Source of the DNA: Austropuccinia psidii
Lineage: Eukaryota; Basidiomycota; Pucciniomycetes; Pucciniales; Sphaerophragmiaceae
Length of the DNA stretch: 64,000 bases
Assembly: GCA_023105745.1 (NCBI GenBank)
Contig: JALGQZ010000001.1
Location: 42,556,082 to 42,620,081 of the forward strand
Reading direction: 5' to 3'
A program made the translations under genes and the position numbers. The notes beneath the pieces are model-generated. The model ran no database searches, had not been told where the DNA came from, and saw only the letters and a list, made by a program, of their open reading frames with translations. Positions 47,434 to 60,901 of the stretch are shown piece after piece (the first letter of the stretch is position 1; the number at the start of each line of letters is the position of its first letter).

Positions 47434-49372
47434 TAAGGTTTGACTATGAAACAATAAGTAAAAATTACTAATATTTTACTTATTGTACTATGAATGTCCT
47501 TATAAATGAAATAAATAAGATAAAAATAATTATAATAATAAAGAATTATTCTAATTATGGCGTAAAAATAATTATATTATTAAATAAATATAATAATATT
47601 ATTTATATTATAAAATATAATATATTAATATATTTAATGGCACTTTATTATTGTTACAAACAAATAATTAAGGTGTAAACAATTATTTTTCAATAATAAA
47701 AAACAATTAATAACAATAATATTACCAATATTAAGGTTATCAATTAATATAAATACTATTTATATTAATTAAGAAATTATTAAAAGAATAATAAAGAGAA
47801 AATTATTATAATAAGAGGAAATAAACTACTTTTAATACTTAATATAATAATTTTGAGATATTTTACGCCAAAAAATGTAAATACAACTTATCCAAATTGT
47901 ATTTACAATACAAAATAGAGAAAATTACAAATATTCTTGATTTTTATGTGGAAATGACATTTTAGAGAGATTTTTAACAAAAACAATTAAATAAATGATT
48001 TAATCAAGTCAAAATTGATGATTATAATAAGATGATCTTTGTTCTTTAATGATATAAAAGTTTTATATATATAGAATAAAAATATTACCTTTTTAATTGT
48101 ATTCATGTAATGTTTTTGATGCATCTGAGGGGAAAACAGAGTAAAAAGAGCTCTATTTATAGTAAATACCTCCCTCCTAGAGTCCAACAGGCTTCTAGTA
48201 GACATTTACTGATCATATCCACTGGAATTGATCAATATTTTAAGTTTTGGTGATGATTACATCATGATCAAACCATATTACATCATTATTACGCCATTAT
48301 TTAAAGTTATCACTATAACTCTAAGTTTGATGACGTCAAAAGCTTGGCAAAACCCCAAATTTAGTGGATTTTATTAGTTTTAATCATAAACTAACATTAT
48401 TCACTAATGTTATCACTCATATGACTGTTAAACTTAATTTAAAGCTACAGTGAGTGATCTTAAATGATCAAATTAAGCTCGAACTTTGATCCTTAATAGC
48501 TTTTAAGATTTACATGCTACAGCAATTCAGAGAGTGAATTCTAATAGCTTGGCATAACCATATTATTCTTCCAAGAGCATTTTATTACATAATCAAAACC
48601 CTATTTTTGATGATTTTTCTTGTAACTCATCTTTTCTGTCGAAATTTAATATTTTAAACTTCAAACCATGATTTCAAGGGGTTATACCTTGAATATTATA
48701 ATACAAAATACATCATTCTTCACAAATGAACTAGGAGAATCTAACTGTGTGCTTTTTTTAATTTTGGACCACTTTCACAACAAAGTGCTCAACAGCTCTG
48801 TTGATTTTAGTCAATAATCCCATACAGTTTTTAACCTTGTATATATCTTGTGAAATGAACCTCCTTTCTGTATTCCTACAGTAATTACGTGATGACTTTT
48901 TTTTGGTTCATCACTCTATCATGCATATTTCAAAAGATATTAGCTAAAATCCTTGAATATATGCATTGACCAAAAAAGTGCATATATTCAGCTTAATTCC
49001 TTAAGTATTGACTTTGGAGCTTAGCTTCTTAATTGTTTTATATGTGGATTCTTATGGAGAATCCAAAGGTAACATTTATTATACATGTTGTTTCATTGGT
49101 CTTTGAAATAAATGGGGATTTGTGTTTTTTATAAGGTATTATTACTTATAACTTATTAAATATTGACTTTACAGATATGCCATAAAAATGATATATGTGT
49201 ATCTTACCATGGGGAATCCAATGGTATAATTTATTTCACATGTTTATTCATTGGTTTTCAAGTTAAGCCAAGTTTTATGCCAATCTATGGTATTTTTGTA
49301 GCTTTAAGATAATTATTTGAAATATTTCTTGTGACCTTTTTTGGGTATGTGGTCATATCCCAAAGGTTCACA
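47434..49372 (-). repeat. 5' LTR of element 5 (1939 bp)
   Basis: Plus strand starts TGTAAGGTTTGACTATG and ends AAAGGTTCACA. TATA box (minus strand TATAAATAG) lies at 48153-48161. It sits head to head with the 5' LTR of element 6, 1007 bases away. Confidence 0.93.
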
Positions 49373-49385
49373 CTGTTACAGATTT

Positions 49386-50374
49386 TTGTGGATTTCAAAA
49401 AATAATACTTCCTTTGAGCTTAAATTCTGATTTTTATCAATAATACAGAATTTTATTCACAAAATCATTCTCATTTTTATTTCCATTTATTTGAAAACTA
49501 TGGGTATTTTAAATCCACAAATTCAGTCTTTTAGGAAATTTTGGGATAATTTTTCCATTTATGTTAATTAATATAAAAATAAATTTCTATTTTATATCTT
49601 TTATGATACCTCCACATTTATAGTGTATATTTCAGAAACATAGAGTAGAAACTGAATTTTTAATGTAGCTATTTGGATAGTTAATTTATTAGAATAACTA
49701 TAGCTTTAGAATCTTACTAAGTATAACCAATATAATTAAAAGAATTAATCAGATTAAATTTATTTTTTTGGCTTAATTCAGTGATTTTCTTACTTTATTG
49801 AGTTACCTCTCTCTCTTGATGTATTTCAATATTATTTATTATTGAAAGATACACAATAAAATTACTCACTAATTATTATACTGAAAACTCAATTAAAAAT
49901 TAAAAACCTGGTGTGAAATGATTTGAAAACTCCTTTTTATTGAAAGTAAATTTGGTTTTCTCTTCCTCCTTTGGCTGTTTTGAATATTTACTTATTCCAT
50001 TTCATTAGTAAAATCTAATCAAACTAATAATTAAAAATAAAATCCAAGTATATTAAGGGCCTCTTAGTATAAATTTGGAGATGAATCTCATCCTTTTAGG
50101 ATTATATTAAAATAATTTTTAAAGGAGAATATTATTATGAGCTAGATCTATGGAAATCTAAATAATTTCTGAGATGTAATTGATTTCAAATCAATAGTTT
50201 TTTACCTCTTATAATTATTTTTGTCATTCCAGAGAATGATAACTTCTCACATCTTAATTAACTTGGATCTATTCTCTTTGAAATATGATCTGAAATAATG
50301 GAGTCAATTCTTGTTGAGATATATCTTGATCTTAGATATAAAAGTGAGTATAAATATTATTCACAAATATATTG
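49386..50374. other. Gene-free AT-rich spacer between elements 3 and 6
   Basis: About 1 kb of AT-rich DNA without a significant open frame or element ends. It is the only non-LTR DNA between the nest and element 6. Nothing is recognised in it. Confidence 0.6.
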
Positions 50375-50379
50375 AAAAA

Positions 50380-52344
50380 TATGAGACTTTGAGATATTAC
50401 CACCTATCCAAAAAGGTCACAGCACAATTTCTGTAATAATTATACTTATAATAATTATATCAGAGACTAGTAAAAATACTATCAATAAGTACAAGATTTT
50501 AATTAACTCAGAGTATAATGAGTAAACATGTGAAAGAAGTTACACCATTAGATTTCTCATGGTAAAATACACATATGTCATTTTTATGGCATATCTGAAA
50601 AGTCAATAATTACTGAAGTATAAGTAATAATACCTTAAAAAGGTATAAAACCTTATTTTACTCAGCAATAAATGAAACAACATGTGAAATGAATTGTACC
50701 ATTGGATTCTCCATAGAAATCCACATATAGAACAGCTATCAAGCTATTCTCTAAGGTTCATACTTAAGGAATTAAGCTGAATATACGCACTTTCTTGGTC
50801 AATGCATATATTCATGGTTTTTAGCTAATATCTCTTGAAATATACAAGATAGAGAGATAAACCAAAAAAAAAGTCACCACATAACTACTTTAAAAACACA
50901 GATATGAACTGTATTTCACAAGTTATAAACAAGGTTAAAACTTGTATTTGATTATTGAATAAAATCAATGGAGCTGTTGACTACTTTGTTGTGAAAGTGG
51001 TCCAAACTTAGAAAAGGGTAGACAGTCAGATTCTACTAGATTCTATGTTAAGAATGACATAATGTTTATTATAATATTCAAGGTATAACCCCTTGGAATC
51101 ATGGTTTCAAGCTTAAAATATTAAATTTTGACAGAAAAGATGAGTTACAAGAAAAATCATCAAAAATAGAGTTTTTATGATGTATTGAAATTCTCTTGGC
51201 AGTTTGATAAGGATATTCCAAGCTATCAGAATCCACTCTCAGAATAGCTTTAGCATTTATAAATTAAATGTTATTAATGATCAAAGTTTAAGCTTAAATT
51301 TGATCATTTATGATCACTCACTGTAATCGTATTGAAATTTAACAGTTATATAGGTGATGAAACTGGTGAATACTATTATATTTTGATTAATACTAATAAA
51401 ACCCACAAAGTTTATGCTTATGCCAAGCCTATCAAGTCATTAAACTTAGAGCCATACTTATAACTCTAAATAATGGCGTAATAATGAGATAAGATGGTTT
51501 GATCATGACATAATCATCACTAAACCTTAAAATGCTGATCATTTCCAGTTGATACCATCAGTACACATCTACTAGGAACCTACTGGACTCTAGAAGAGAG
51601 TTATTTACTATAAATAGAGCTTTTTTTACTCTATCTTTCCCTCAGATGCATCAAAACATTAAAACAATTAAACCAAAGGTAAAAATCTTTATTCTATATA
51701 GATAGCTCTTTTATATTGGTATAGACCAAAGATAATCTTTATTATAATCATCATTTTTGACGTGATGAATTCAATTTTTCTGCTGTTTTGTTACAATTCT
51801 CTTAAGAATCTCAAATCCACCTAAAATCAAGAAAATTTGTAATTTCTCTTATTTTTTTATTTTAAATACAATTTAAATAGGTTGTATTTATATTATTTGG
51901 CATAAAGGTATTCAATATTATTATAATAAGTGTTAAAAGTAGGTTATTTTCTCTTTATCATTGCTTTAATAATTCCTTAATTAATATAAATAGTATTTAT
52001 ATTAGTTTATAACTTGAATATTAGTGAAAATATTGTTATTGATTGTTTTTTATCAATAAAAAACACCTTTTTACACCTTTATTATTTGTTGGTAACAATA
52101 ATAAATTGCTTTTAAATACATTAAATATTATATATTGATATATTTATTTATTATATTATTTTTTATAATATAAATTATTCTATTTGATTTATTCAATAAT
52201 ATAATTATCTTTATGCCTTAATTATAATAATTCTTCATTATTATAATTATTTTTATCTTATCTACTTTATTTATAAGGACATTCAGAGTACAATAAGTAA
52301 AATATTAGTAATTTTTACTTATTGTTTCATAGTCAAACCTTACA
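50380..52344 (+). repeat. 5' LTR of element 6 (1965 bp)
   Basis: Ends ATAGTCAAACCTTACA, immediately followed by the primer-binding site. TATA box TATAAATAG at 51609-51617. The start is placed by alignment with the 3' LTR. Confidence 0.9.
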
Positions 52345-52362
52345 TTTGGGGTCCTGGCCGTG
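52345..52362 (+). promoter_or_regulatory. Primer-binding site, element 6
   Basis: TTTGGGGTCCTGGCCGTG directly inside the 5' LTR, as in the other elements. Confidence 0.62.
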
Positions 52363-52852
52363 TTATTTACTTCAAAGACCTTTAAAAAGATTCTAATTGG
52401 GTTTATCCAATAATAAACTATAACTATAATCATAAAATTATATAATAACCTTATATTTATTGATTTTAAAAGCTATTGAGGCATTTGGAAAGCAATTGTA
52501 CTGTTGAACACATGGTCTTTCACATCCTTTGACTTGCAAGAAATTTATTTGAGTGACACTAGTGATTAAAAGAAATATTTTTTAAATTGAAAATAATTTT
52601 ATATTATAAATTAATTTCATAATAGAATCATATTTAATTTTCTTTTATTCTTTAAAAATAAAAACATAAAAATAATAAAATAATAAAATCTATTCAAAAA
52701 CCAATAAAAAAGTTATTTTTATTCATTTTTTTCATTTCTTTATTCATTTCATTTATCCAAAGATATAAAAGCATTTTTTACATGTAAAATTGCCATATCT
52801 TACCAAAAATAACACCTCCTGTAAGAGACTTATATTTATTTGTCTTTTTTAG

Positions 52853-53749
52853 TGTTTGAAGATAATCCAACAGAGGACAATCAAGCCACTGTTGAAAGAT
52901 TTGTGGAAGAAGCTTGCCCAAGTTCTCCAACACCAATTGTAACTAAGAAAAAGAAAGCTAAGAAATTAGACTTTCCAGGACCCATTATTCAGGACTCTGA
53001 AGGTGAGTACCTCCTTTATAAATTGCCATAAGAAGAATTCTTGTCCTGAAATCTTCTCATTTCTTATTTCTAAGATTATGACTACCAGAAGAGGCTCCCA
53101 ATACTCCATCCAATCAGATGGAGCTGGACTCAGAGGTAGAATTGATCCCTCAAAAGGGAAAAGAAAGGGCAATATCCCCAGTGGAACAGAATCCAAAAAA
53201 GGAAGTGCCTTATCCCAAAGGTAAGTCCCAGAAATTCCCATATCTGAACCAGAGTTAGAACTAAGTATGAGTAACTCAAACAGGTAACAATCACATTCAG
53301 AGGGCTCAGATAGACATTTACATGAGCCAGTACAAGCAGTACTACACAGTGTACAAGGACAAGGACTGGGAAATGTTGCCACAAATGCACCAAGTAGTGA
53401 TGAACTTCTGGAACATCCCCAAAAAGTTCCTCAAAGAGGAGGAAATAGTGAGATACTCTAATGGATGGAATCCACTATTATCCAAACCTCAAATCAAAAA
53501 GATGGAGGAGTACCACGCCAAAAAGAAGGAGGCAACCAAGGAAGAAGCCCCAGTAGCTTCTACCATCAAGCCCCAAGCCAACCCACTTCCCCAAGAAGGG
53601 AACAAGAACAAGAAAAGGAACTGGAGAAGACCATATTCCCCAAGCTAAAAGATGCCATGGACAATGTCTTCAACATGGCCACAACCTTGATGGAAGTCAA
53701 GGACAAGGAGGAGCAAAGAATGAGAAAACCTCATTTCCCAAAGAAATAA
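52853..53749 (+). pseudogene. ORF2 of element 6 (spliced ORF, broken near its end)
   Basis: Exon 1 is 52853-53002 after TTTTTTAG. Intron 1 is 53003-53088 (86 nt, GTGAGT..ACCAG). Exon 2 is 53089-53220 (132 nt, same as element 4). Intron 2 is 53221-53283 (63 nt, GTAAGT..AAACAG, same length as element 4). Exon 3 starts at 53284. The joined frame reads FEDNPTEDNQ, MELDSEVELIPQ, NNHIQRAQIDIY and YTVYKDKDWEMLPQ without a stop to about 53645. There a deletion removes the YRIP segment and shifts the frame; the tail (DAMDNVFNMA..) is readable to 53749. Intron 2 contains in-frame stops, so splicing is needed. Confidence 0.68.
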
Positions 53750-56700
53750 CCTTGTCCCCAGATGCTATAAATACTTTAACAAAAATCAAAAATAGTATAT
53801 TACCTCTAAAAGAAATTAAAAATAGTTTATTTTCATTACAAGAAATAAACAATAATCTATCTTCTTTAACAAAAATTGCTGTAAAAAACAAAAAAGAAAT
53901 TTAAAACATTAAATTTATTGTTATAAATAACAAACCAAAGGTTTTAATTGACAATACTCAGAAATTAATACAAGGACAACAAGAATTGTATAAATACATA
54001 AAATATATCAAACATAAAACTTTGACAATCAATTATGATGTGATTATTTATAATCTTACATAAAAATTGAACAACTTAAGTATTTCTGTAGAAACATATG
54101 AAGAAATGACTTCATCACACCAAAAATTACTTTTAGACCATGTGAAAAATAGTGATGAAGCAAGAATGCATCTGAAAGATGATATTAAAAATGAAATAAG
54201 TCTTATTACTGAAGAAATGGTTAAAATTAATGAGGCTTACTCAAATATGCCAAAGTTATCAACCCCATTTTCTTACATAAAAATACCTGTTAAACCAAAA
54301 TAAGAATTAACAAATCCATTCATAACAGACTTGAGTCACCAAGACAATATCCAGTCTTAATGAAGGAAGCACCTCAATTAAAAGAATGGCCAACATTCAT
54401 AGGAGAAGGTGAATATGACCATATGTCATTTATTAAAACAATTGACATGTTACAAGAAGATTATGCCATACCAGATCAATTGATCACTTCCATATTACAC
54501 TCACTATTTGAGAAATCTTCAAAAAGATGGTATTATGGAATAAGGCAAACAAATGGCAAAAATACCTGGTCTTGGTGTAAATAAGAAATAATCACCAAGT
54601 GGGCTAATGATGCCTGGAGGTACATAAGATAAAATGCATTTGAAAACTCCTTTTTTGACCCAGACAAAGATAAACCTTTGACTTGGTTCTTAAACAAATC
54701 TGAAAGATTAATTGCACTGTACCCAGAAATGTCACAAAAAATGGTACACATGAAAATACTTAAGCAATGTGGAGGAGAATTGGAACATTCCCTGAGAAGC
54801 AGGTGCATAGAGCCATGCTCCACAGAAGAATATATCAATGCACTATAAGACATAGTGACAAGGAAAAAAATTGGCAGAACTTGGAAAAGATTGGACACCA
54901 AAAAAGTCCAAATAAGCCATTTACCAAAAAAGATAAACCAAAAGAAGCTTTCAATCCCAATATATCCAATAGTAATGAGCAAAGAAAATGCCACAAATGT
55001 GGAGGTATTGGAAACTTAGCCAATAATCTCCTTAAAAAAGCAAAAATCAATGAAATTGTGGAAACAGAGGACTAAAATGATAAAGATGAAGAATCTGATT
55101 CTGAAAAGGAAACTAAAGAATCAGAAACTTCTGAAAGTGATGAAATTAATATATTTAATGCACAAATCAATAATATTTATTTAATATATGAAGTACTGTA
55201 TGTCAATTCAAACTTACCACAAGTTGGAACATCTGATACAAACCTCACAAATATACAAGATGCTAAATTGTATAGAACCAAACCAGAAAAAGGGATGTGA
55301 TATACAGCTGGCAAATCAAGTATAATTATTTTAATGGTGGGAAACCAAGAGGCAAAAGTGAATTTAGATACAGGAGCATATTGTACCTGTGTTGCTAAAA
55401 GCTATTTGAAAACAATTGTACCACATTGGGAAGAAAAACTTATACCAATACAAGGAGTCAAATTTAGTAGTGCAAGTGAAAGCATGAAGCCCCTTGTAAT
55501 AATTGACTTAACACTCATTTTTCCTCATCCTTCACAATGTATCAGATTGAAGGTAGAATTTGTAGTAATGAACAACTGCACTAGTAACCATTTTATACTT
55601 GGAAATGACTACTTATGAATTTATGGTATAGATATCTCTAACCAAAAAGATAGATATTTTACCATAGGAGAAAATAAAAGACAAAAATTTGGCTTTGCCA
55701 GCAACAAAAGACAAATTACAGTTGTCAAAAATGAAGAAAAAATCCCAGAAATGTATTTTTTCATAACTGAACAGCTAGAAGAGGCGGAATTCAATCATGA
55801 ATTGACTGTCAAAATGAAAGAAAAATTGATTGAACTCTTATTCAAATATAAAAATGCCTTTGCAACTGACAAAGAGCCACTAGGTGCAATAATTGTACAT
55901 GAGGTAGAAATAATCCTTAATGTAGAAAGACCTTATCCCCCTCTATTAAGAAGACCAGTTTATCCAGCCAGCCCAAGAGCTCGAGAAGCTTTAGAGGTAA
56001 ACATCAAAGAACTAATGGACCTTGTAGTATTAAGGAAAGTAGGACATAATTAATAATTAACAAGTAGAGGTCACTACACCTTTCATTATAACCTGGCATA
56101 ATGGAAAATCAAGGATTGTAGGGGACTTTAGAGCTCTAAACACCTATACTATCCCAGACAGATATCCAATACCCAGAATTCATGAGACATTAACACAATT
56201 ATCTAAGGCTAAGTTCATCACAGCCATGGATGGTCTAAAGGTTTTTCATCCAAATGTCTTGACAGACAATTCCAAGAAACTACTAAGGATAATAGTCCAC
56301 TGTGTAATCTTTGAATATCTCAGAATGCCATTTGGTATAAAAAATGCACCAGCCACCAAAGGATGATGAATACCATATTTCCTGAAGAATTATCAGAAGG
56401 ATGGCTGATTATTTGTATTGATTATATCATAATTTGCTCAGAGACTTGGGACAGTCACTTATCAAGACTAGAAAGAGTCTTGCAAAAAATAGTGCAAGTA
56501 AAAATAAAAATCTCTCTGAAAAAGTGTCATTTTGCATACAGTGAACTGAAAGCACTACGACATGTTGTATCTGGACTAAATTTGGGCATATACCAAAACA
56601 ATATAGCAGCAGTACTATTGAAACCAATTCCCCAAACTAAGAAAAAAATGCAATCATTTCTAGGATTTGCTGGTTATTACAGAAAACATATAAAGGTTTT

Positions 56701-59700
56701 TGCAAGAATTGCTAAGTCATTGTATAAACTCTGTGACCAACAGACAGTCTATGAAATAACTGAAGAAAGAGTCAAGGCATATGAAGAATTGAAAAATTCC
56801 TTAATAAATGCCCCATTTCTTCTAATTCCAGATTGGAAGCTACCCTTTAAACTATTCATTGATTCTTGTGGAGAAGGACTAGGTGCTGCACTACACCAGA
56901 CACAAAGCATCAATTACAAACCTTTTGAAGGATCAATTTGCTTCATTTCAAGACAAATAAAGCCAACAGAAGCAAGGTATGGAGCAAGCCAAATGGAATG
57001 CCTCTGCTTAGTGTGGGCTTTGGAAAAATTACACTATTATTTAGATGGAATAGTGCTTGATGTAATTACAGATTGCAATGCTGTAAAATCTTTACTCAAC
57101 ATGAAAACCCCAAATAGACATATGTTAAGATGGCAAATTTCCATCCAAGAATATAGAGGAAATATGACTATAGTTCATAAATCTGGTAATATTCATTAAA
57201 ATGCAGATGGTCTTAGCAGATGGGCTCTGGAAAATACACCTTAAAATCCAGCATGGGTACCACAGGAAAATCACCATATAGAAAGAATATGTGTAACAGA
57301 TATAGGCACAGAATTCTTCAACCAAGTTAAAGAAAGCTATAAAATGGATAAAAACTGCCATATCTTATTCCAACTTCTAATGCAAGACTATAAAGACCCA
57401 TCACTTTCATCAAAACTAGATGAAACATGTAAAAAGCATATTATGAAGGAAGATTCCACCTCATTGATGGAATCCTTTACCATAGAGCTAAACATACATG
57501 TGTTATGTCTTTAACAGATAGAGATCTAATAAGAACTATAATATATGAATTTCATGATAGTGTCACAGCTGGACATCTCTCAGAAGACAGAACACTAGAG
57601 AGGGTAAAAACCTGCTCTTGGTGGCCAAATTGGAAGAAAGATGTTGCAGAATACTGCCAAACCTGTGACAGATGCCAAAAAGCAAACAGAGCCACAGGTA
57701 AGAAATTTGGAATGATTATCCATATCCAAGAACCAAAATCCCTTTGGGGAATAGTTCATATGAATTGGGTAACAGCATTACCTCCAGGAGGAGACAGAAG
57801 TTAAAATGCTTGCCTAGTATTAGTTGACAAATATAGCAAAACCCCAATGTTTTTACCATGTCACAAGGAGGATACAGCTATAGATACAGCCATAATGGTA
57901 TGGAATAAAGCTATTAGCCACACAGGCTTATTCCAAAACATTATAAGTGATAGAGACCCAAAACTCACTTCAGCATTATGGACAAACCTCCATAGCCTGT
58001 TTGGAACAATACTATTATTCTCAACAGCTTACCACCCCCAAACTGATAGTCTAGCAGAAAGAATGATACAGACATTAGAAGACATTATCAGAAAATTCTG
58101 TTTTTATGGACTAGAATTCAAAGATTATGATGGTTTCACCTATGATTGGTGTACATTGATACCAGCTCTTGAGCTGGCATATAAGAAATAAATCCATTAT
58201 TCAACTGGAAAGACATCTGCAATGCTAGAAAAAGGCTGGAATCCAAGACTCCCTTATGATACCCTCAAAAAGGACTTAGTGGATATACACCCAACAGCAA
58301 GTATCTTCAAGCTAATGACTGACAAAGCAAGACAACATGCAAACAGATGTATGCAACATGCTTTTGATTATGCAAAAGAAAGATGGGATAAAAGTCATAA
58401 ACCACGTGACTTCAAAATAGGAGACTTGGTCCTAGTGTCAACTCTAAATTTCAATAATACAAAAGGCCCAAAGAAATTGAAAGATTCCTTTGCAGGACCA
58501 TTTATGTAATATTTGTCTATAAAACTGATGATAATATTACTATTAATCAACAGTACTACGACTGTTCTTATGAAATATAATAACAAAATGTTATTATAAC
58601 CACAATTAAATAATTAAAGAATTATTTCTTTCACGTGTTAATCACTACTAGTGATTTTAGCCATGAGTAAGTAATTGTCTACAAGAATCAATTACAAGAA
58701 GATTTTAATAATAAAACTTCTTTTATTAAAAAAATAATAAAATTATTTTAATATATAATTATCTTTTGCAAGAATAATTATAATGGTAATTCTTGAAGAA
58801 AACTATTTTTAGAGAAAAACTTTAAGAATTAAAAATAAATCACTCACTAATATTCCAAAGAGCTTATTGAAAGATAAGATAGAGAGATTTGACGTAGAAT
58901 TGTGGATTTTAAGGATCAAAATGAATTTATAACAGCATTACAACAATATATAGCTGGATTCTATGATTTCACGTCTTTCTGATTGATTCTGAAAGATTTA
59001 AAACACTTAAGAATAGCTATAACTAATACTTACTTGTTGATAATAATGGTTTAATTGATAATAAGATGATGATGTGGAAAAAACAGCAAGAAGAGGCCTC
59101 TTTTAAGTCAACAACAGCTCACAGGGGCGTGCCATAGAGCAAACTGAAAAACCAGTGAGTGAGAAAACAATAAACCCTTTTGGATTATTGATTGCATCAT
59201 CTGTTGTCACGTAAGATTATCATAATTACTTAATTGATGCTTTTACGTTACTACCAACCCCAATATGGTTAAGAATAAAAGGAGTAACATATGTAAATCT
59301 TCTTTTATTCCAAAATAATCATTGATTTATCAAAGTTATCAATGCTATTGCCACTTTCATCACAGGTTGTAATTACTGTAAATTTTTGAAGATTCAGTGT
59401 TTCACGTAGAATAGTCAAAAATGGGCTGTAAGTAAAACGTTTCATTTTACTAGTAAAACTGTAATTTTCTTTGGTTGTACCATAGATAATACAGTTCTCC
59501 ATTGGTCCTGAAAGTTTCAGAAATATTCATTAAGAATTGTATTTTAATGAATTTTTGAAGTTTTTACCTCATTTCTACGTAGAATTGCAAATATCAGTGT
59601 CTCACTGGTTGCTATGAGGTAAATCAATGGATACAAGTCCAAAAGGGTTTCAATTACTCTTTTGGGGTTTATCCATGGAAAATCATTAAGAATTGACATG

Positions 59701-60785
59701 GTTACAAGAGTGTAAGTAGCTCTTTGCCTCCTTGGCACATCAAAATAGCAGGTTATTTGCTATTTTCTTAAGATTTACAGTAGTTGTAACATGGTAACAA
59801 AGTTCCCAAAAGGTTTTAGTTTACCAATTTGGCCAAGGTCAGCCATGGATCCAAGCTTTGGAGCTGTCCATGCCTCTGAGTCCTCAGAAGTTGGGTACCC
59901 TGGCTCTCTTTGATGTCTTTTCTCCCCCTTGCTTATTTTTCACGTCAAAATAGAAAATTAATCTTCAAGTGAGATATCCACTATGGGTGTACCAAAAGTC
60001 CATGTACGAATACCATGATCTTGAGTGCTCAAAACATGAATAACACTATTCTTAGTGTATATGTAACATGGGATTCCTCATATTCCCATTATTTTGGCAT
60101 GAAATTAAGAAAAACAAAAGTTTTCACACATCTTTTATGTGGTATTGATGATGTGGTGTTGAAGTATTTTCCATTTTACCACCTCAAAGAGTTAATTTGA
60201 GCTTATTCACTCTATGGAGCTACCCTAGGTGATTTTTTGTGTAAAATCCAAATCTGGTCTTAAATCCATGGATTTACTTACTCAATAAAAAGTTATTCAT
60301 CTTTTCTGAAATCAAAAATGATGAATTTTGGATATATGCATGACTTATGAGTTATGCATAGTTCAAAATTTCTTTTTAAGATAATTGTGGCCTATTTGGG
60401 TATGTAAAATATACCTCAAGGCTCACAATTTGTGATAAAAGCACTACATGGACCTAATTCTGTGCAATTAGAGCTCACAGGTGAACTAATGAACAAACAC
60501 CCATCTTTCCCTGTAAGTCTGATAAAACCTTACAGCTCAAGTGACAAGGAGTTATTTCCACTAAGAAATAAAGCCCCACTTGAAATACCTCCTTTGGAGG
60601 AAGGAGAAGAAAAGAAAATTGTAAAAGTCCTTAAAGAAAGAAGGACAAGAAACAAAAAAGAATGAGAATACCCTGTAAGGTATAGAAATCCAACTCAGGA
60701 AGATAAATGGCTACTTGAGAAGGATATAAAAAATGCTGATCAACTAATAAAAAGGTTCAGACATGAAAGAAAGCCTAAATACTAG
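53078..60785 (+). pseudogene. gag-pol: Gag-Pol of element 6 (heavily broken)
   Basis: Starts at ATG 53078 (MTTRRGSQYSIQSDG). A TAA at 53222-53224 comes from a C-to-T change in a Gln codon. Later fragments show a capsid part ([14 protein letters not shown], 54384), the zinc knuckle (CHKCGGIGNLANNL, with the last Cys lost), protease LDTGAYCTCV (about 55363), RT with CIDY in place of YIDD (56414-56425), RNase H, integrase (57505-58509), then the solo LTR. After it come PFMIKALHGP and a chromodomain (EYPVRYRN..), ending at the TAG 60783-60785. No full product is possible. Confidence 0.88.
58505..60427 (-). repeat. Solo LTR of element 4 family in element 6 pol (1923 bp)
   Basis: Plus strand starts TGTAATATTTGTCTATAAAAC and ends CTCAAGGCTCACA. 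Flanks are ATTTA (58500-58504) and ATTTG (60428-60432), a 5-bp duplication with one change. Removing it rejoins the integrase codons for PFM and IKALHGP. The GTAAGT leader donor of the family is conserved near 59030. Confidence 0.9.
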
Positions 60786-60901
60786 AAAAATTAAGCATTA
60801 TTGAGATTCAAGACTAACAAAGTCTATTGAAGAGGTAGGGCAGTGGATGATACCCTAATTAACTATATCAGATTGTGGTAAAAAAAATTGATGGTAGGGA
60901 A

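Larger units (their letters stand above)
28578..49372 (-). mobile_element. Element 5: Ty3/Gypsy chromovirus interrupted by element 4
   Basis: LTRs are 28578-30549 (3') and 47434-49372 (5'). The target duplication CTGTT is perfect (28573-28577 and 49373-49377). The internal region is in two pieces, 30550-34188 and 44440-47433, because element 4 inserted just upstream of the protease active site. Coding regions carry several stops. It is the same family as element 6: LTRs share the TTTGACTATGAAACAATAAG end and the proteins are near identical. Confidence 0.92.
17401..49380 (+). mobile_element. Element 3: Ty3/Gypsy chromovirus with nested insertions
   Basis: The 5' LTR starts at 17401 and the last three bases of the 3' LTR are at 49378-49380, beyond the nested element 5. 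Flanks are GATTC (17396-17400) and GATTT (49381-49385), a 5-bp target duplication with one change. Internal region 20567-26998 encodes broken gag and pol. The family differs from elements 1, 4, 5 and 6: its zinc knuckle is CX2CX3HX4C, its protease motif is DSGATNSF and its RT box is YSDD. Insertions are a solo LTR in the 5' LTR and element 5 (carrying element 4) in the 3' LTR. It is the oldest layer of this nest. Confidence 0.88.
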
